Source: Microbacterium sp. MYb45 (GTDB taxonomy: Bacteria > Actinomycetota > Actinomycetes > Actinomycetales > Microbacteriaceae). Taken from it: 64,000 nt of DNA. Below are positions 36,696-44,426 of this stretch, piece after piece (the first letter of the stretch is position 1; each line of letters starts with the position of its first letter). The notes beneath the pieces were generated by a model. The model searched no databases, was not told the origin of the DNA, and saw only the letters and a list, made by a program, of their open reading frames with translations. Location of the stretch: NCBI RefSeq assembly GCF_002979655.1, contig NZ_PCPG01000011.1, forward strand, positions 45,779-109,778, written 5' to 3'. The translations under genes and the position numbers were made by a program.

Positions 36696-37622
36696 ATGCC
36701 CTCTCGTCTTCGGTGGATGCGGCTCCGCCCGCAGGAGGCCGCACTCATCGCGATCACCGCGGTGTGGGGCGGCACGTTCCTGCTCGTGCACTGGGCGATG
36801 GAGCACTCGGGGCCCTGGTTCTTCGTCGGCATCCGGTTCCTGATCGCGGGACTGATCAGCGTCGTGATCTTCCGCCGCGTGCTGCGCGGCATCCGCTGGC
36901 GTGATGTCGGCGCCGGCGTCGCGATCGGCGTCATGATCTACCTCGGCTACGGGCTGCAGACGCTCGGGCTGCAGACCATCGACAGCAGCACCTCGGCCTT
37001 CATCACCGCGATGTACGTGCCGCTGGTTCCGTTCGCGCAGTGGGCCGTGTTCCGAAAGCGACCGCCGGCCATGGCCTTCGCGGGTGCCGGGCTGGCGTTC
37101 GTGGGGCTGCTGCTGATCGCCGGGCCCGACGCCTTCGCGCTCACCCTCGGCATGGGCGAGATCGCGACCATGATCAGCACTCTGCCCATCGCGGCCGAGA
37201 TCATCCTGATCAGCCTGTTCGCCGGGAAGATCGACCTCGGCCGCATCACCGTCATCCAGCTGCTGACCGCCGGAGTGCTGGGGCTGCTCACGATGCCGGT
37301 GGTGGGTGAGGGAGTGCCGGAGTTCTCATGGATCTGGGTCGGCTGCGCGGTGGGGCTGGGTGCGGCGAGCTGCCTGATCCAGCTGACCATGAACTGGGCG
37401 CAGAAGTCGGTCTCCCCCACCCGCGCGACCATCATCTACGCCGGCGAGCCGGTTTGGGCGGGGGTCATCGGGCGTATCGCCGGCGAGCGCCTGCCCGTGA
37501 CCGCGCTCATCGGCGGAGCGCTCGTCGTGCTCGGGGTCCTCGCGAGCGAGCTGAAGCTCGTGCGGCGGCGAGCCGAGAGCGGCGGCTCGCCGCCGCCGCC
37601 GCTCGACGACGTCAGACCGTGA
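36696..37622 (+). CDS. EamA/DMT-superfamily transporter
   Basis: 308 residues, ten predicted membrane helices in two EamA repeats (ALIAITAVWGGTFLLVHWAM; STSAFITAMYVPLVPFAQW; SPTRATIIYAGEPVWAGVIG). A drug/metabolite exporter of unknown substrate. AGGAAGGGG precedes ATG 36696. Its end overlaps the convergent alcohol dehydrogenase gene by 11 bp. Confidence 0.9.
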   Translation: MPSRLRWMRLRPQEAALIAITAVWGGTFLLVHWAMEHSGPWFFVGIRFLIAGLISVVIFRRVLRGIRWRDVGAGVAIGVMIYLGYGLQTLGLQTIDSSTSAFITAMYVPLVPFAQWAVFRKRPPAMAFAGAGLAFVGLLLIAGPDAFALTLGMGEIATMISTLPIAAEIILISLFAGKIDLGRITVIQLLTAGVLGLLTMPVVGEGVPEFSWIWVGCAVGLGAASCLIQLTMNWAQKSVSPTRATIIYAGEPVWAGVIGRIAGERLPVTALIGGALVVLGVLASELKLVRRRAESGGSPPPPLDDVRP

Positions 37623-38631
37623 GCAGCACCTTGGTGGCGCGACGCTCGTCCATGGCGCGATATCCCTCGGCGGCATCCTCGAGTGGGAGGGTGAGGTCGA
37701 ACACCTTGCCGGGGTCGATCTTGCGGTCCCAGATGAGCTGGATCAGCTCGGGCAGGAAGCGCCGCACCGGAGCGGGGCCACCGTGCAGGTGCACGCCGGA
37801 GAAGAACAGCTCTTCACCGGGCAGTGCCACGTCGTGCGAGACGCCGACGTAGCCGACGTGGCCGCCGGGGCGGGTCGAACGGATCGCCTGCATCATCGAC
37901 TCCTGCGTGCCGACCGCCTCGATCACCGAGTGCGCGCCGAGCCCGTTCGTGAGCTCCTTGATGCGCGCCACCCCCTCGTCCCCGCGCTCCTCCACGATGT
38001 CGGTGGCGCCGAACTCGCGCGCCAGTGCCTGCCGGTCGGCGTGCCGGCTCATCGCGATGATGCGCTCGGCCCCGAGTTCGCGGGCGGCGAGGATGCCGAG
38101 CAGCCCCACTGCTCCGTCACCGACGACCGCGACGGTCTTGCCGGGTCCGGCCTCGGCGGCGACCGCCGCGAACCAGCCCGTGCCGAGCACGTCTGATGCC
38201 GCGAGCAGCGAGGGGATCAGGTCGGCGTCAGGCTGCCCGGGCGTGACGACGAGCGTGCCGTCGGCGTGCGGGATGAGCGAGTACTCGGCCTGCGTGCCGT
38301 ACTTCCCCATCGGGACGACGTGCACGCAGCGGGACTGGTAGCCCGCCTGGCAGATCTCGCAGGTGTTGTCCGAGGCCATGAACGAGCCGACCACGAAGTC
38401 GCCGACCTTCAGGGTCTGCACCTCGGTGCCGATCTCCTCGACGACGCCGACGTACTCGTGCCCCATCGGGGTGTGATCGACGTCGTCGTCGCCGCGGTAC
38501 GGCCACAGGTCCGACCCGCAGATGCAGGTCGCGGCGAGCCGGATGACGGCATCCGTCGGCCGGGTGATCGTCGGCTTCTCGCGCTCCTCGACCCGGACGT
38601 CGCCGGGGGCGTACATGACTACTCCACGCAT
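37612..38631 (-). CDS. Zinc-dependent alcohol dehydrogenase (MDR family)
   Basis: 339 residues: catalytic-zinc Cys in CICGSDLWPYRG, GHEYVGVVEEIG, a structural site with few cysteines (CEICQAGYQSRC), Rossmann motif GDGAVGLLGILAARELGA. Closest in style to glutathione-independent formaldehyde or polyol dehydrogenases annotated in Actinobacteria; substrate not determinable. AAGGAG precedes ATG 38631. Divergent from ribA. Confidence 0.88.
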   Translation of the reverse strand: MRGVVMYAPGDVRVEEREKPTITRPTDAVIRLAATCICGSDLWPYRGDDDVDHTPMGHEYVGVVEEIGTEVQTLKVGDFVVGSFMASDNTCEICQAGYQSRCVHVVPMGKYGTQAEYSLIPHADGTLVVTPGQPDADLIPSLLAASDVLGTGWFAAVAAEAGPGKTVAVVGDGAVGLLGILAARELGAERIIAMSRHADRQALAREFGATDIVEERGDEGVARIKELTNGLGAHSVIEAVGTQESMMQAIRSTRPGGHVGYVGVSHDVALPGEELFFSGVHLHGGPAPVRRFLPELIQLIWDRKIDPGKVFDLTLPLEDAAEGYRAMDERRATKVLLTV

Positions 38632-38759
38632 TCGTGCTGCTCCTTCTGTCGTGTGAATCCAGTCAACGCCGATTCCGGCACGGGTGGGAGGCTCTCTCAT
38701 GGCACCCCTCGGATCACGGCGGACGGGAATAGTTCGACGGGCCGCGCGTTGCACCCGAC

Positions 38760-39419
38760 ATGATTGAAACTTCAACCGTCGCTCCGGTCGCCACGGAACG
38801 CACCCGCGTCCGCGTGCCGCTGCGCTTCGGGGACGGCTTCTCAACCACCGCCGACGTCGTCACCTTCGACGGCCTGATCGACGGCCGCGAGCACCTGCTG
38901 TTCGGCCTCGGCGACTGGCGCGCGGCGCTCGAGCGCGCAGCCGACGGAGGCGCTGCCCCCCTCGTGCGCCCGCACAGCGAGTGCCTGACCGGTGACGTCT
39001 TCGGCTCGGAGCGCTGCGACTGCGGCCCCCAGCTGCGCGAGGCCGTCGGGCGCATCGCCGACGAGGGCGGATTCCTGCTGTATCTGCGCCAGGAGGGTCG
39101 CGGCATCGGCCTGTACGCCAAGCTCGACGCCTACGCGCTGCAGGATGCCGGACTCGACACGTATGAGGCGAACGTCGCCCTGGGCCACGGCGAGGACGAG
39201 CGCGACTACACCGTCGCCGCGCAGATGCTGAACGCGGTCGGCGTCGACGGCATCCGCCTGCTGAGCAACAACCCCGACAAGGCCGTGCAGCTCGAGACCC
39301 TCGGCATCCGCGTCACCGAGCGCGTGCCCACCGAGGTGCACCTGTCGGAGGCGAACACCCGCTACCTGCAGGCCAAGCGGGACCACACCGCCCACACGCT
39401 CGACCTGTCGGCGGCGTGA
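38760..39419 (+). CDS. ribA: GTP cyclohydrolase II
   Basis: Opens GTP to diaminohydroxy-ribosylaminopyrimidine phosphate, the first step of riboflavin synthesis. 219 residues, standalone form without a RibB domain. Zinc ligands are in GSERCDCG with a preceding SECLTGDVF, and RQEGRGIGLYAK and LLSNNPDKAVQLE are conserved. No FMN riboswitch is seen before it. Position between alcohol dehydrogenase and MarR genes is unusual; it may be an extra copy beside a rib operon elsewhere. Confidence 0.94.
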   Translation: MIETSTVAPVATERTRVRVPLRFGDGFSTTADVVTFDGLIDGREHLLFGLGDWRAALERAADGGAAPLVRPHSECLTGDVFGSERCDCGPQLREAVGRIADEGGFLLYLRQEGRGIGLYAKLDAYALQDAGLDTYEANVALGHGEDERDYTVAAQMLNAVGVDGIRLLSNNPDKAVQLETLGIRVTERVPTEVHLSEANTRYLQAKRDHTAHTLDLSAA

Positions 39420-39447
39420 CACCGACGTGACACTCGAGGAGGGCACC

Positions 39448-39921
39448 ATGACCGCGGCAGGACAGCATCCGCGTCGACTCGACGACGGAGAGATGGCGAC
39501 ATGGCTTCCCGTCATCCGGTTCGTCCAGCTGCTGCCGCAGGTGCTCGATCGCACCTTGAAGGAAGAGGTCGGGCTCAATCACGCCCGCTACGCCATCCTC
39601 GTCACGCTGGCCGGGCAGGGCGAAGGCACCGTGACGATGACGGAACTCGCGCGCATCGCCGGCCTCAGCCGCTCACGCCTGAGCCACGCCCTCGACTCGC
39701 TCGAGGAGCGCGGCTGGGTGGAGCGCACCTCGTGCAGCTCCGACAAGCGCACGCTCTCGGCCACCCTGACCGCCGAAGGCCGCGAGATGCTGCGCACGGC
39801 CGCTCCGGTGCACGTCGAGCAGGTGCGGGAACTGGTGCTCGATCCACTCACGGCGGAGGAGCGCGCGCAGCTCGAAGCGATCCTCAGCAAGCTCCTGCCC
39901 GGCGTGACCGCGGCGCTGTAG
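39448..39921 (+). CDS. MarR-family transcriptional regulator
   Basis: 157 residues with the winged helix VTMTELARIAGLSRSRLSHA and LEERGWVERTSCSSDKRTLS typical of MarR. GAGGAGG-GCACC before ATG 39448 chooses this start over GTG 39427. It begins 28 bp after ribA and may be cotranscribed with it; target unknown. Confidence 0.9.
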   Translation: MTAAGQHPRRLDDGEMATWLPVIRFVQLLPQVLDRTLKEEVGLNHARYAILVTLAGQGEGTVTMTELARIAGLSRSRLSHALDSLEERGWVERTSCSSDKRTLSATLTAEGREMLRTAAPVHVEQVRELVLDPLTAEERAQLEAILSKLLPGVTAAL

Positions 39922-39967
39922 CCCGATCACCCGCGGCGAGGTGCGCGAGTTCCTCTCCTGAGCGCAC

Positions 39968-39988
39968 GGTTCTGCTCTGAGCAGAACC
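39968..39988. promoter_or_regulatory. Operator of the ClgR/PopR-like regulator
   Basis: GGTTCTGCTC-T-GAGCAGAACC is a perfect palindrome with 10-bp arms. Its core, TCTGCT-CTG-AGCAGA, has the 6-3-6 form of the PopR box I recall from Streptomyces (TCTGCC-N3-GGCAGA). It lies upstream of a probable leaderless promoter (TCGAAC at 39991, TATCGT at 40015-40020, ATG at 40026), so the regulator is likely autoregulated. Related copies precede the clpP genes at 41628-41657. Confidence 0.8.
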
Positions 39989-40025
39989 GCTCGAACCCGC
40001 CGGATGCCGCGGTTTATCGTGAGGC

Positions 40026-40379
40026 ATGGCCGACCTGATCTCGTTCCCGCGCACCCCTCGCCCCGATCGCCCGAAGTCGGGCGGCCCCGAGCCGCTGTGG
40101 CGTCAGATGCTGGGCGACCAGCTGCGTCGCCGCCGCCACGACCGCGAAGAGACCCTCACCGAGACCGCGGAGAAGGCGGGCGTCTCGCCCCAGTACCTCT
40201 CCGAGGTCGAGCGGGGGCTGAAAGAGCCGTCGAGCGAGATGATCGCCGCCATCGCCGGCGCACTCGACACGAGCCTGATCGACCTCACGAGCGCCGTGGC
40301 CGATGACCTGCGCTCGGCCGCGGTGCCGGCATCCGCTGCCGTCTCGGTGTCGCGCGGCGCGTTCGCCCTCGCCGCCTGA
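40026..40379 (+). CDS. XRE-family regulator, ClgR/PopR-like
   Basis: 117 residues: helix-turn-helix LTETAEKAGVSPQYLSEVERG followed by KEPSSEMIAAIAGALD, matching the ClgR/PopR group that activates clp genes in Actinobacteria. The C-terminus ends FALAA; some ClgR proteins end in Ala and are Clp substrates, so self-degradation is possible. It is convergent to a clpP pair that ends 2 bp away, and a shared operator motif lies before both units. Confidence 0.88.
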   Translation: MADLISFPRTPRPDRPKSGGPEPLWRQMLGDQLRRRRHDREETLTETAEKAGVSPQYLSEVERGLKEPSSEMIAAIAGALDTSLIDLTSAVADDLRSAAVPASAAVSVSRGAFALAA

Positions 40380-40380
40380 C

Positions 40381-40974
40381 TCACACCCCCCGCGGACCCA
40401 GCACCGTGTCGATGAGCCCGTAGTCCAGGGCCGCGGATGCCGTGAACACCCGGTCGCGGTCGGTGTCGGCGCGGAGCTCCGCAACCGTGCGCCCGCTGTG
40501 CCTCGCGAGGATCTCCTCCATGTCTGACCGCACCCGCACCACCTCGTCGGCCGCGAGGATCAAGTCCGGGATCGCGCCGCGCGACTGGCCGGCGGGCTGA
40601 TGCAGCACGATGCGGGCATGCGCGAGCGCGGCGCGCTGGCCCGATGCTCCGGCGGCGACGAGCAGCGCGGCCGGACCGATCGCCTGACCGACGCACGTCG
40701 TCGCGATGGCCGGACGGATGTGCTGCATGGTGTCGTAGATCGCCAGGGCCGCGCCGGGGTCGCCGCCCTCGCTGTTGATGTAGAACTGGATGCCGCTCTC
40801 CGGACTGTCCGCGTCGAGGTGCAGCAGCTGCGCGATGAGGGCGTTCGCGACACCGGCATCGATGCCCGTTCCGAGATAGATGACGCGTTCTGCGAGCAGG
40901 TGGGAGTAGACGTCCATGATGCGCTCCCCCCGCGGATGCTGCGCGATGACGTTGGGGATCGAGTAGGTGCTCAT
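40381..40974 (-). CDS. ClpP-like protein lacking the catalytic serine (ClpR-like)
   Basis: 197 residues, ClpP fold. The active-site region reads CVGQAIGPAALLVAAG where active ClpPs have GQAASMGA, so Gly stands in place of the catalytic Ser (sequence read twice). The catalytic His (RIVLHQPAG) and Asp (DTDRDRVFTASAALDYGLID) are retained. It overlaps the active ClpP gene (ATGA) and probably forms a mixed complex with it, as ClpR does in cyanobacteria and chloroplasts. Streptomyces ClpP3/ClpP4 are the closest analogous pair. Confidence 0.85.
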   Translation of the reverse strand: MSTYSIPNVIAQHPRGERIMDVYSHLLAERVIYLGTGIDAGVANALIAQLLHLDADSPESGIQFYINSEGGDPGAALAIYDTMQHIRPAIATTCVGQAIGPAALLVAAGASGQRAALAHARIVLHQPAGQSRGAIPDLILAADEVVRVRSDMEEILARHSGRTVAELRADTDRDRVFTASAALDYGLIDTVLGPRGV

Positions 40975-41588
40975 GCGGTCACCCCCAGTCCGACGCGCGC
41001 GCGTTGCCGCGGCATCACCTCGGCGATCGAGGCCACGATCCCGTCGATGAAGCCGTACTCCTGCGCCTGGGTCGCGGTGTACCAGCGGTCGTGCAGCGAG
41101 TCCTCGAAGATGCGCTCGAGGGGTTGGCCCGTGTCGGCCGAGATGAGGCCCAGGACCGTGTCGCGCGTGTGCCGCAGGTCGTCGGCCTGCGTCTCGATCT
41201 CGCCCGCGGACCCGCCGATGCCCGCCGAGCCCTGATGCATGAGGATGCGCGCGTGCGGCAGGGCCCGCCGCTTGCCCGGGGTGCCCGCGGAGAGCAGGAA
41301 CTGCCCCGCGCTGCAGGCGAGCCCGAGGGCGAGGGTCGCCACGTCGTTGGGGATGAGCCGCATGATGTCGCGGACCGCGAGCATCGACGGCACCGAGCCG
41401 CCGGGCGAGTGGATCCAGAGGGCGATGTCGGCGGCGGGATCCTCCGCCGACAGGGCGAGCAGCTGCGTCATCAGCAGCGTGCCGTTGTCGTCGTCGAGCG
41501 CACCGTCGAGCACGAGCACGCGCTCGTGGAACAGTGCGCGCCGGGCCTCAGGGCCGAACTGCGGGATGGAGGGGTTGTCTTCGCTCAT
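40971..41588 (-). CDS. clpP: ClpP protease subunit, complete catalytic triad
   Basis: 205-residue serine protease: Ser in LACSAGQFLLSAG, His in RILMHQGSAG, Asp in EDSLHDRWYTATQAQEYGF. It forms the proteolytic chamber with a Clp ATPase, probably mixed with the Ser-less partner. ATG 41588 has only CTGGGGGC before it; GTG 41609 is an alternative. Two direct copies of a TCTGCC-nTG-AGCGG box lie upstream at 41628-41657, likely bound by the PopR-like regulator. Confidence 0.9.
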   Translation of the reverse strand: MSEDNPSIPQFGPEARRALFHERVLVLDGALDDDNGTLLMTQLLALSAEDPAADIALWIHSPGGSVPSMLAVRDIMRLIPNDVATLALGLACSAGQFLLSAGTPGKRRALPHARILMHQGSAGIGGSAGEIETQADDLRHTRDTVLGLISADTGQPLERIFEDSLHDRWYTATQAQEYGFIDGIVASIAEVMPRQRARVGLGVTA

Positions 41589-41627
41589 GCCCCCAGCATC
41601 CGTCGCCACTTCGCGCTACGGGCCGGA

Positions 41628-41657
41628 TTCTGCCGTGAGCGGCTCTGCCCTGAGCGG
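41628..41657 (-). promoter_or_regulatory. Tandem operator upstream of the clpP pair
   Basis: TTCTGCCGTGAGCGG (41628-41642) and CTCTGCCCTGAGCGG (41643-41657) are adjacent 15-bp direct repeats, 13 of 15 identical. Each matches the TCTGCT-CTG-AGCAGA box before the regulator gene, with a degenerate right half. It sits 40-70 bp upstream of ATG 41588. Confidence 0.78.
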
Positions 41658-41675
41658 ATGCCGGGTGGACGACCT

Positions 41676-42383
41676 TCAACACCTCGGCCTGCGAACTCCG
41701 CCTTTTCCGCCGACCTCGTCGCCCGCGCCCCTGAGCCGGTACCCCTGGCGCCGGATCGTGTCGATGAGCGCAGGAGCGCCGAGTTTTCGTCGCAGCGTGC
41801 AGATGGTGACCTTCACCACCTGGCTGAACGGGTCTGTGTGGATGTCCCATGCCTTCTCGAGCAGTTCCTCGGAACTCACGATCCTCCCGCCGGCGCCCAT
41901 GATCGTCTCGAGCACTGCGCGTTCTTTCAACGTCAACTCGATCGCATGCCCGAAACGCGTCACCTCCTGGGCGAACAGGTCGAATCGAAGCTCGCCGCAC
42001 ACGAGCGTCGGCGGAATCCTCGTCACCGGGCGTCTGCCGAGCGCCCTGACGCGTGCGAGCAGCTCCTCATGGTTGAAGGGTTTGGCGAGGTAGTCGTCCG
42101 CTCCGAGCACGAGGCCCTCGACCTTGGCCTTCGAACTGCCGCGCTGACTGATCATGAGCGTCCGCACCTCCGGCGCGCCGGTGATCAGGGTTGTGCACGA
42201 TCGCTCCCCCGGCAGAGGCGGGAGTGCCCGCTCGAGGATCAACACGTCGTACGTCGTGGAGGCCAGAAGGAGCTCGGCCGACCGGCTGTCAGACACCGTG
42301 TCCACCGCCATGCAGTTGCGGATGAGAGTGTTCTGCATCCGATGCGCCGTCTGCACGTTCGGTTCGGCTATGAGGACCCGCAT
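41676..42383 (-). CDS. Atypical OmpR/PhoB-type response regulator with Glu at the phosphorylation site
   Basis: 235 residues: receiver domain (1-110) and winged-helix DNA-binding domain (about 130-220, SSEELLEKAWDIHTDPFSQV and TIRRQGYRLRG). The phosphoacceptor region reads YDVLILERALPPLPG, with Glu where Asp is normal, and the acidic pocket has AEPN instead of DDD. The Lys in YLAKPFNHEE is kept. The receiver probably cannot be phosphorylated normally; Glu may mimic the active state. No histidine kinase adjoins. It may control the M23 peptidase gene just upstream. Confidence 0.85.
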   Translation of the reverse strand: MRVLIAEPNVQTAHRMQNTLIRNCMAVDTVSDSRSAELLLASTTYDVLILERALPPLPGERSCTTLITGAPEVRTLMISQRGSSKAKVEGLVLGADDYLAKPFNHEELLARVRALGRRPVTRIPPTLVCGELRFDLFAQEVTRFGHAIELTLKERAVLETIMGAGGRIVSSEELLEKAWDIHTDPFSQVVKVTICTLRRKLGAPALIDTIRRQGYRLRGAGDEVGGKGGVRRPRC

Positions 42384-42453
42384 CTGGCCTCCACTTCGTA
42401 TCTCCGTTCACGTCAGCCAGGAACCCGACCGGCTAACATGCTAGCTCCCTGCC

Positions 42454-43734
42454 CTAGTCGCAGGTCGGGACCATCGACTCGGTCGTCCCGATGTCGATGA
42501 AGCCATCGCTAATCCACTCACCGGTCGGAAGCCTGTCCCAGAGGTCCGTGGACTCCCCCGTGTATCCGGTCAGTTCGTCACCGCGTGCGGTGCAGACGAT
42601 CTGCACCGTCTCGCCGATCTCGACCGTGCCGACGACGGGCGCATCGAGCCGAGGACCGCTGCGAAGGTTCACACTCGCGTTCGGGGCCTGCACCGTGCCC
42701 GTCGACAGTGCGGGATCCTCGTCCGCAGGCGGGTTCTCCGCGTCCGCAGGCGGGTTCTCCTCACCGGCAGGCGGGTTCTCCTCATCGGCAGGCGGGTTCT
42801 CCTCGCCGGGTGTGGTGCGTCCGTCGTTCAGAAGCTGTCCACCGACATCGACCCGCCAGCCGTCTTGTTCAGCCCAGCCCTCATAGTTCTCCGCGCCCGC
42901 GTGGAACACCCATCCCCCGATCTCGACACCATCCAGCGAGACGGGCTCGTCGCCCTTCAATAGGGAGAAGTGCACATGGGGCCCCGTGGTGTGTCCCCCG
43001 CACGGCAGCTCGTTCCCGATCTTCCCGATCGGAGTGCCGGCCTTGATCGGTGCACCATCCGGCATCTGCGTGACATCGACCATGTGGTAGTACGTCGTGC
43101 TGTAGCCGTTGTCGTGGACGATCTTCACGAGAGCACTGCTCGCGCTGACGCAGCTCTTGTAGATGACGCCGTCGCGGGGAGCGAGCACATCGCCCTCACC
43201 GCCGAAATCGACTGAGTTGCGCGCACCATCGCCGTTTCCGTCGTCCGTGTGGGGGCCACCGCCGAGATACCAGCTGTCCCCCGTTCGCCAGGGAAGGCTG
43301 AGCCCGGGTTTGACGGCGCCTTCGATGCCGCCTGCGGCGTGACCCTGAGCCTCGGCGAGGGTCTTGGCTTCACTGCGCGGGACGACATCGTCAGGGGCCT
43401 TCTGGGCGAGCGAGGCGAACGCGGCCGATCCTTCGAGTTCGACCTTCCAGTCACCATCGACCTTCTGGGCGACGAACAGCGTCATGCGCGGGTCCCCCGC
43501 CTCGAGAGTGGTGCCCGAGCCGAACGCCCACGTGTCTCCCGCGGTGTAGTCGCGAGGCTCCACGATCGGTTCATCCGCGATCTCACCGGGAGCCGCCGTG
43601 AGCGACTGCTGCACCGCAGCCCGCAGGTCAGGGCCGCGAGCCTCTTCCTGAGGGAGCGATTGTGTCGCGGGTGCGGTGAATGAGGCGGCGAGCGCGCCCA
43701 CCGCGACGAGTCGCGCGATTCCGTTGCCGAACAT
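42454..43734 (-). CDS. Secreted M23 (LasA-like) peptidase with SH3 domain
   Basis: 426 residues: Ala-rich signal peptide, a central LasA-type M23A domain and a C-terminal bacterial SH3 domain (ASVNLRSGPRLDAPVVGTVE). Zinc ligands are His in LGGGPHTDDGNG, Asp 13 residues on in RNSVDFGG, and His in TTGPHVHFSLL; LPWRTGDSWYLG also fits LasA. An ENPPADE-type repeat of 7 residues (four copies, DNA 42720-42810) links the domains. It should cut peptidoglycan cross-bridges or elastin-like glycine peptides outside the cell. AGGAAGG precedes ATG 43734. Confidence 0.85.
   Translation of the reverse strand: MFGNGIARLVAVGALAASFTAPATQSLPQEEARGPDLRAAVQQSLTAAPGEIADEPIVEPRDYTAGDTWAFGSGTTLEAGDPRMTLFVAQKVDGDWKVELEGSAAFASLAQKAPDDVVPRSEAKTLAEAQGHAAGGIEGAVKPGLSLPWRTGDSWYLGGGPHTDDGNGDGARNSVDFGGEGDVLAPRDGVIYKSCVSASSALVKIVHDNGYSTTYYHMVDVTQMPDGAPIKAGTPIGKIGNELPCGGHTTGPHVHFSLLKGDEPVSLDGVEIGGWVFHAGAENYEGWAEQDGWRVDVGGQLLNDGRTTPGEENPPADEENPPAGEENPPADAENPPADEDPALSTGTVQAPNASVNLRSGPRLDAPVVGTVEIGETVQIVCTARGDELTGYTGESTDLWDRLPTGEWISDGFIDIGTTESMVPTCD
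42720..42810 (-). repeat. 21-bp in-frame tandem repeat in the M23 peptidase linker
   Basis: Four near-identical 21-bp units encode ENPPADE, ENPPAGE, ENPPADA and ENPPADE. Nucleotide identity is high, so the copy number may vary between strains by slippage. Confidence 0.85.
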
Positions 43735-43747
43735 GTTCGTTCCTTCC

Positions 43748-43793
43748 TTTCGTACCCCGGCGGATCATCCGCCGAGATGGTCACCGTACGAAA
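43748..43793. promoter_or_regulatory. Nested palindrome in front of the M23 peptidase gene
   Basis: Outer arms TTTCGTAC (43748-43755) and GTACGAAA (43786-43793) enclose an inner palindrome, CGGCGGAT-C-ATCCGCCG (43758-43774). The element begins 14 bp from the peptidase start codon, in the divergent region before a thioesterase gene. It could be an operator or a 5' leader hairpin. Confidence 0.7.
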
Positions 43794-43940
43794 CCGAAGG
43801 TTTGCATGCAGTAAACGACGCAGACCGGCGGGCATCGCTCTCGGCATCCGCTCCTCCCTCCTCGCCGGGACGCGCGACCGTGCTCTCCAGGAAAACCAGC
43901 CGTAACACCGCCGACTCACTGCCCGCCTACCCTCATGCTC

Positions 43941-44426
43941 ATGGCGAAGCAGAAGACACCCGCGAACGAGAAGCCACCGGCGTGGTCGGAAGACGGACTC
44001 AACTTCCGCACCCGCAAGTGGGTGCGCCCCGAAGATCTCAACGCGAACGGCTCGCTGTTCGGCGGGAGCCTGCTGAAGTGGATCGACGAGGAGGCGGCGA
44101 TCTACGCGATCGTGCAGCTGGGCAACTACCGCGCGGTCACCAAGCACATCTCGGAGATCAACTTCGAGGCGTCGGCGGTGCAGGGCGACCTGATCGAGAT
44201 CGGCCTGCAGGCCACGCATTTCGGCACGACGTCATTGACGATGCGCGCGGTCGCCCGCAACATGATCACGCGCAGGCGCATCCTCACGATCGAGAAGATC
44301 GTGTTCGTCAGCCTCGACGACGACGGAGTGCCGACCCCGCACGGCTACCGCGAGATCACCTACGACCGCGACCGGATGCCGACCGAGCGCATCGCAACGG
44401 GCACGATCCGGCTTCCCTCACTCTGA
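43941..44426 (+). CDS. Acyl-CoA thioesterase (hot-dog fold)
   Basis: 161 residues from ATG 43941: GSLFGGSLLKWIDEEAAIYA contains the hot-dog helix with catalytic Asp. It hydrolyses short or medium acyl-CoA. TACCCT lies 7 bases before ATG 43941, so the mRNA is probably leaderless; ATG 43935 is two codons further up. The 3' end overlaps the convergent PLP-enzyme gene by 67 bp. Confidence 0.88.
   Translation: MAKQKTPANEKPPAWSEDGLNFRTRKWVRPEDLNANGSLFGGSLLKWIDEEAAIYAIVQLGNYRAVTKHISEINFEASAVQGDLIEIGLQATHFGTTSLTMRAVARNMITRRRILTIEKIVFVSLDDDGVPTPHGYREITYDRDRMPTERIATGTIRLPSL

Noticed and set aside
42720..42810. Possible CRISPR-like repeats
   Set aside because: The 21-bp units are contiguous without spacers, in frame and code for a Pro/Glu linker of the M23 peptidase.
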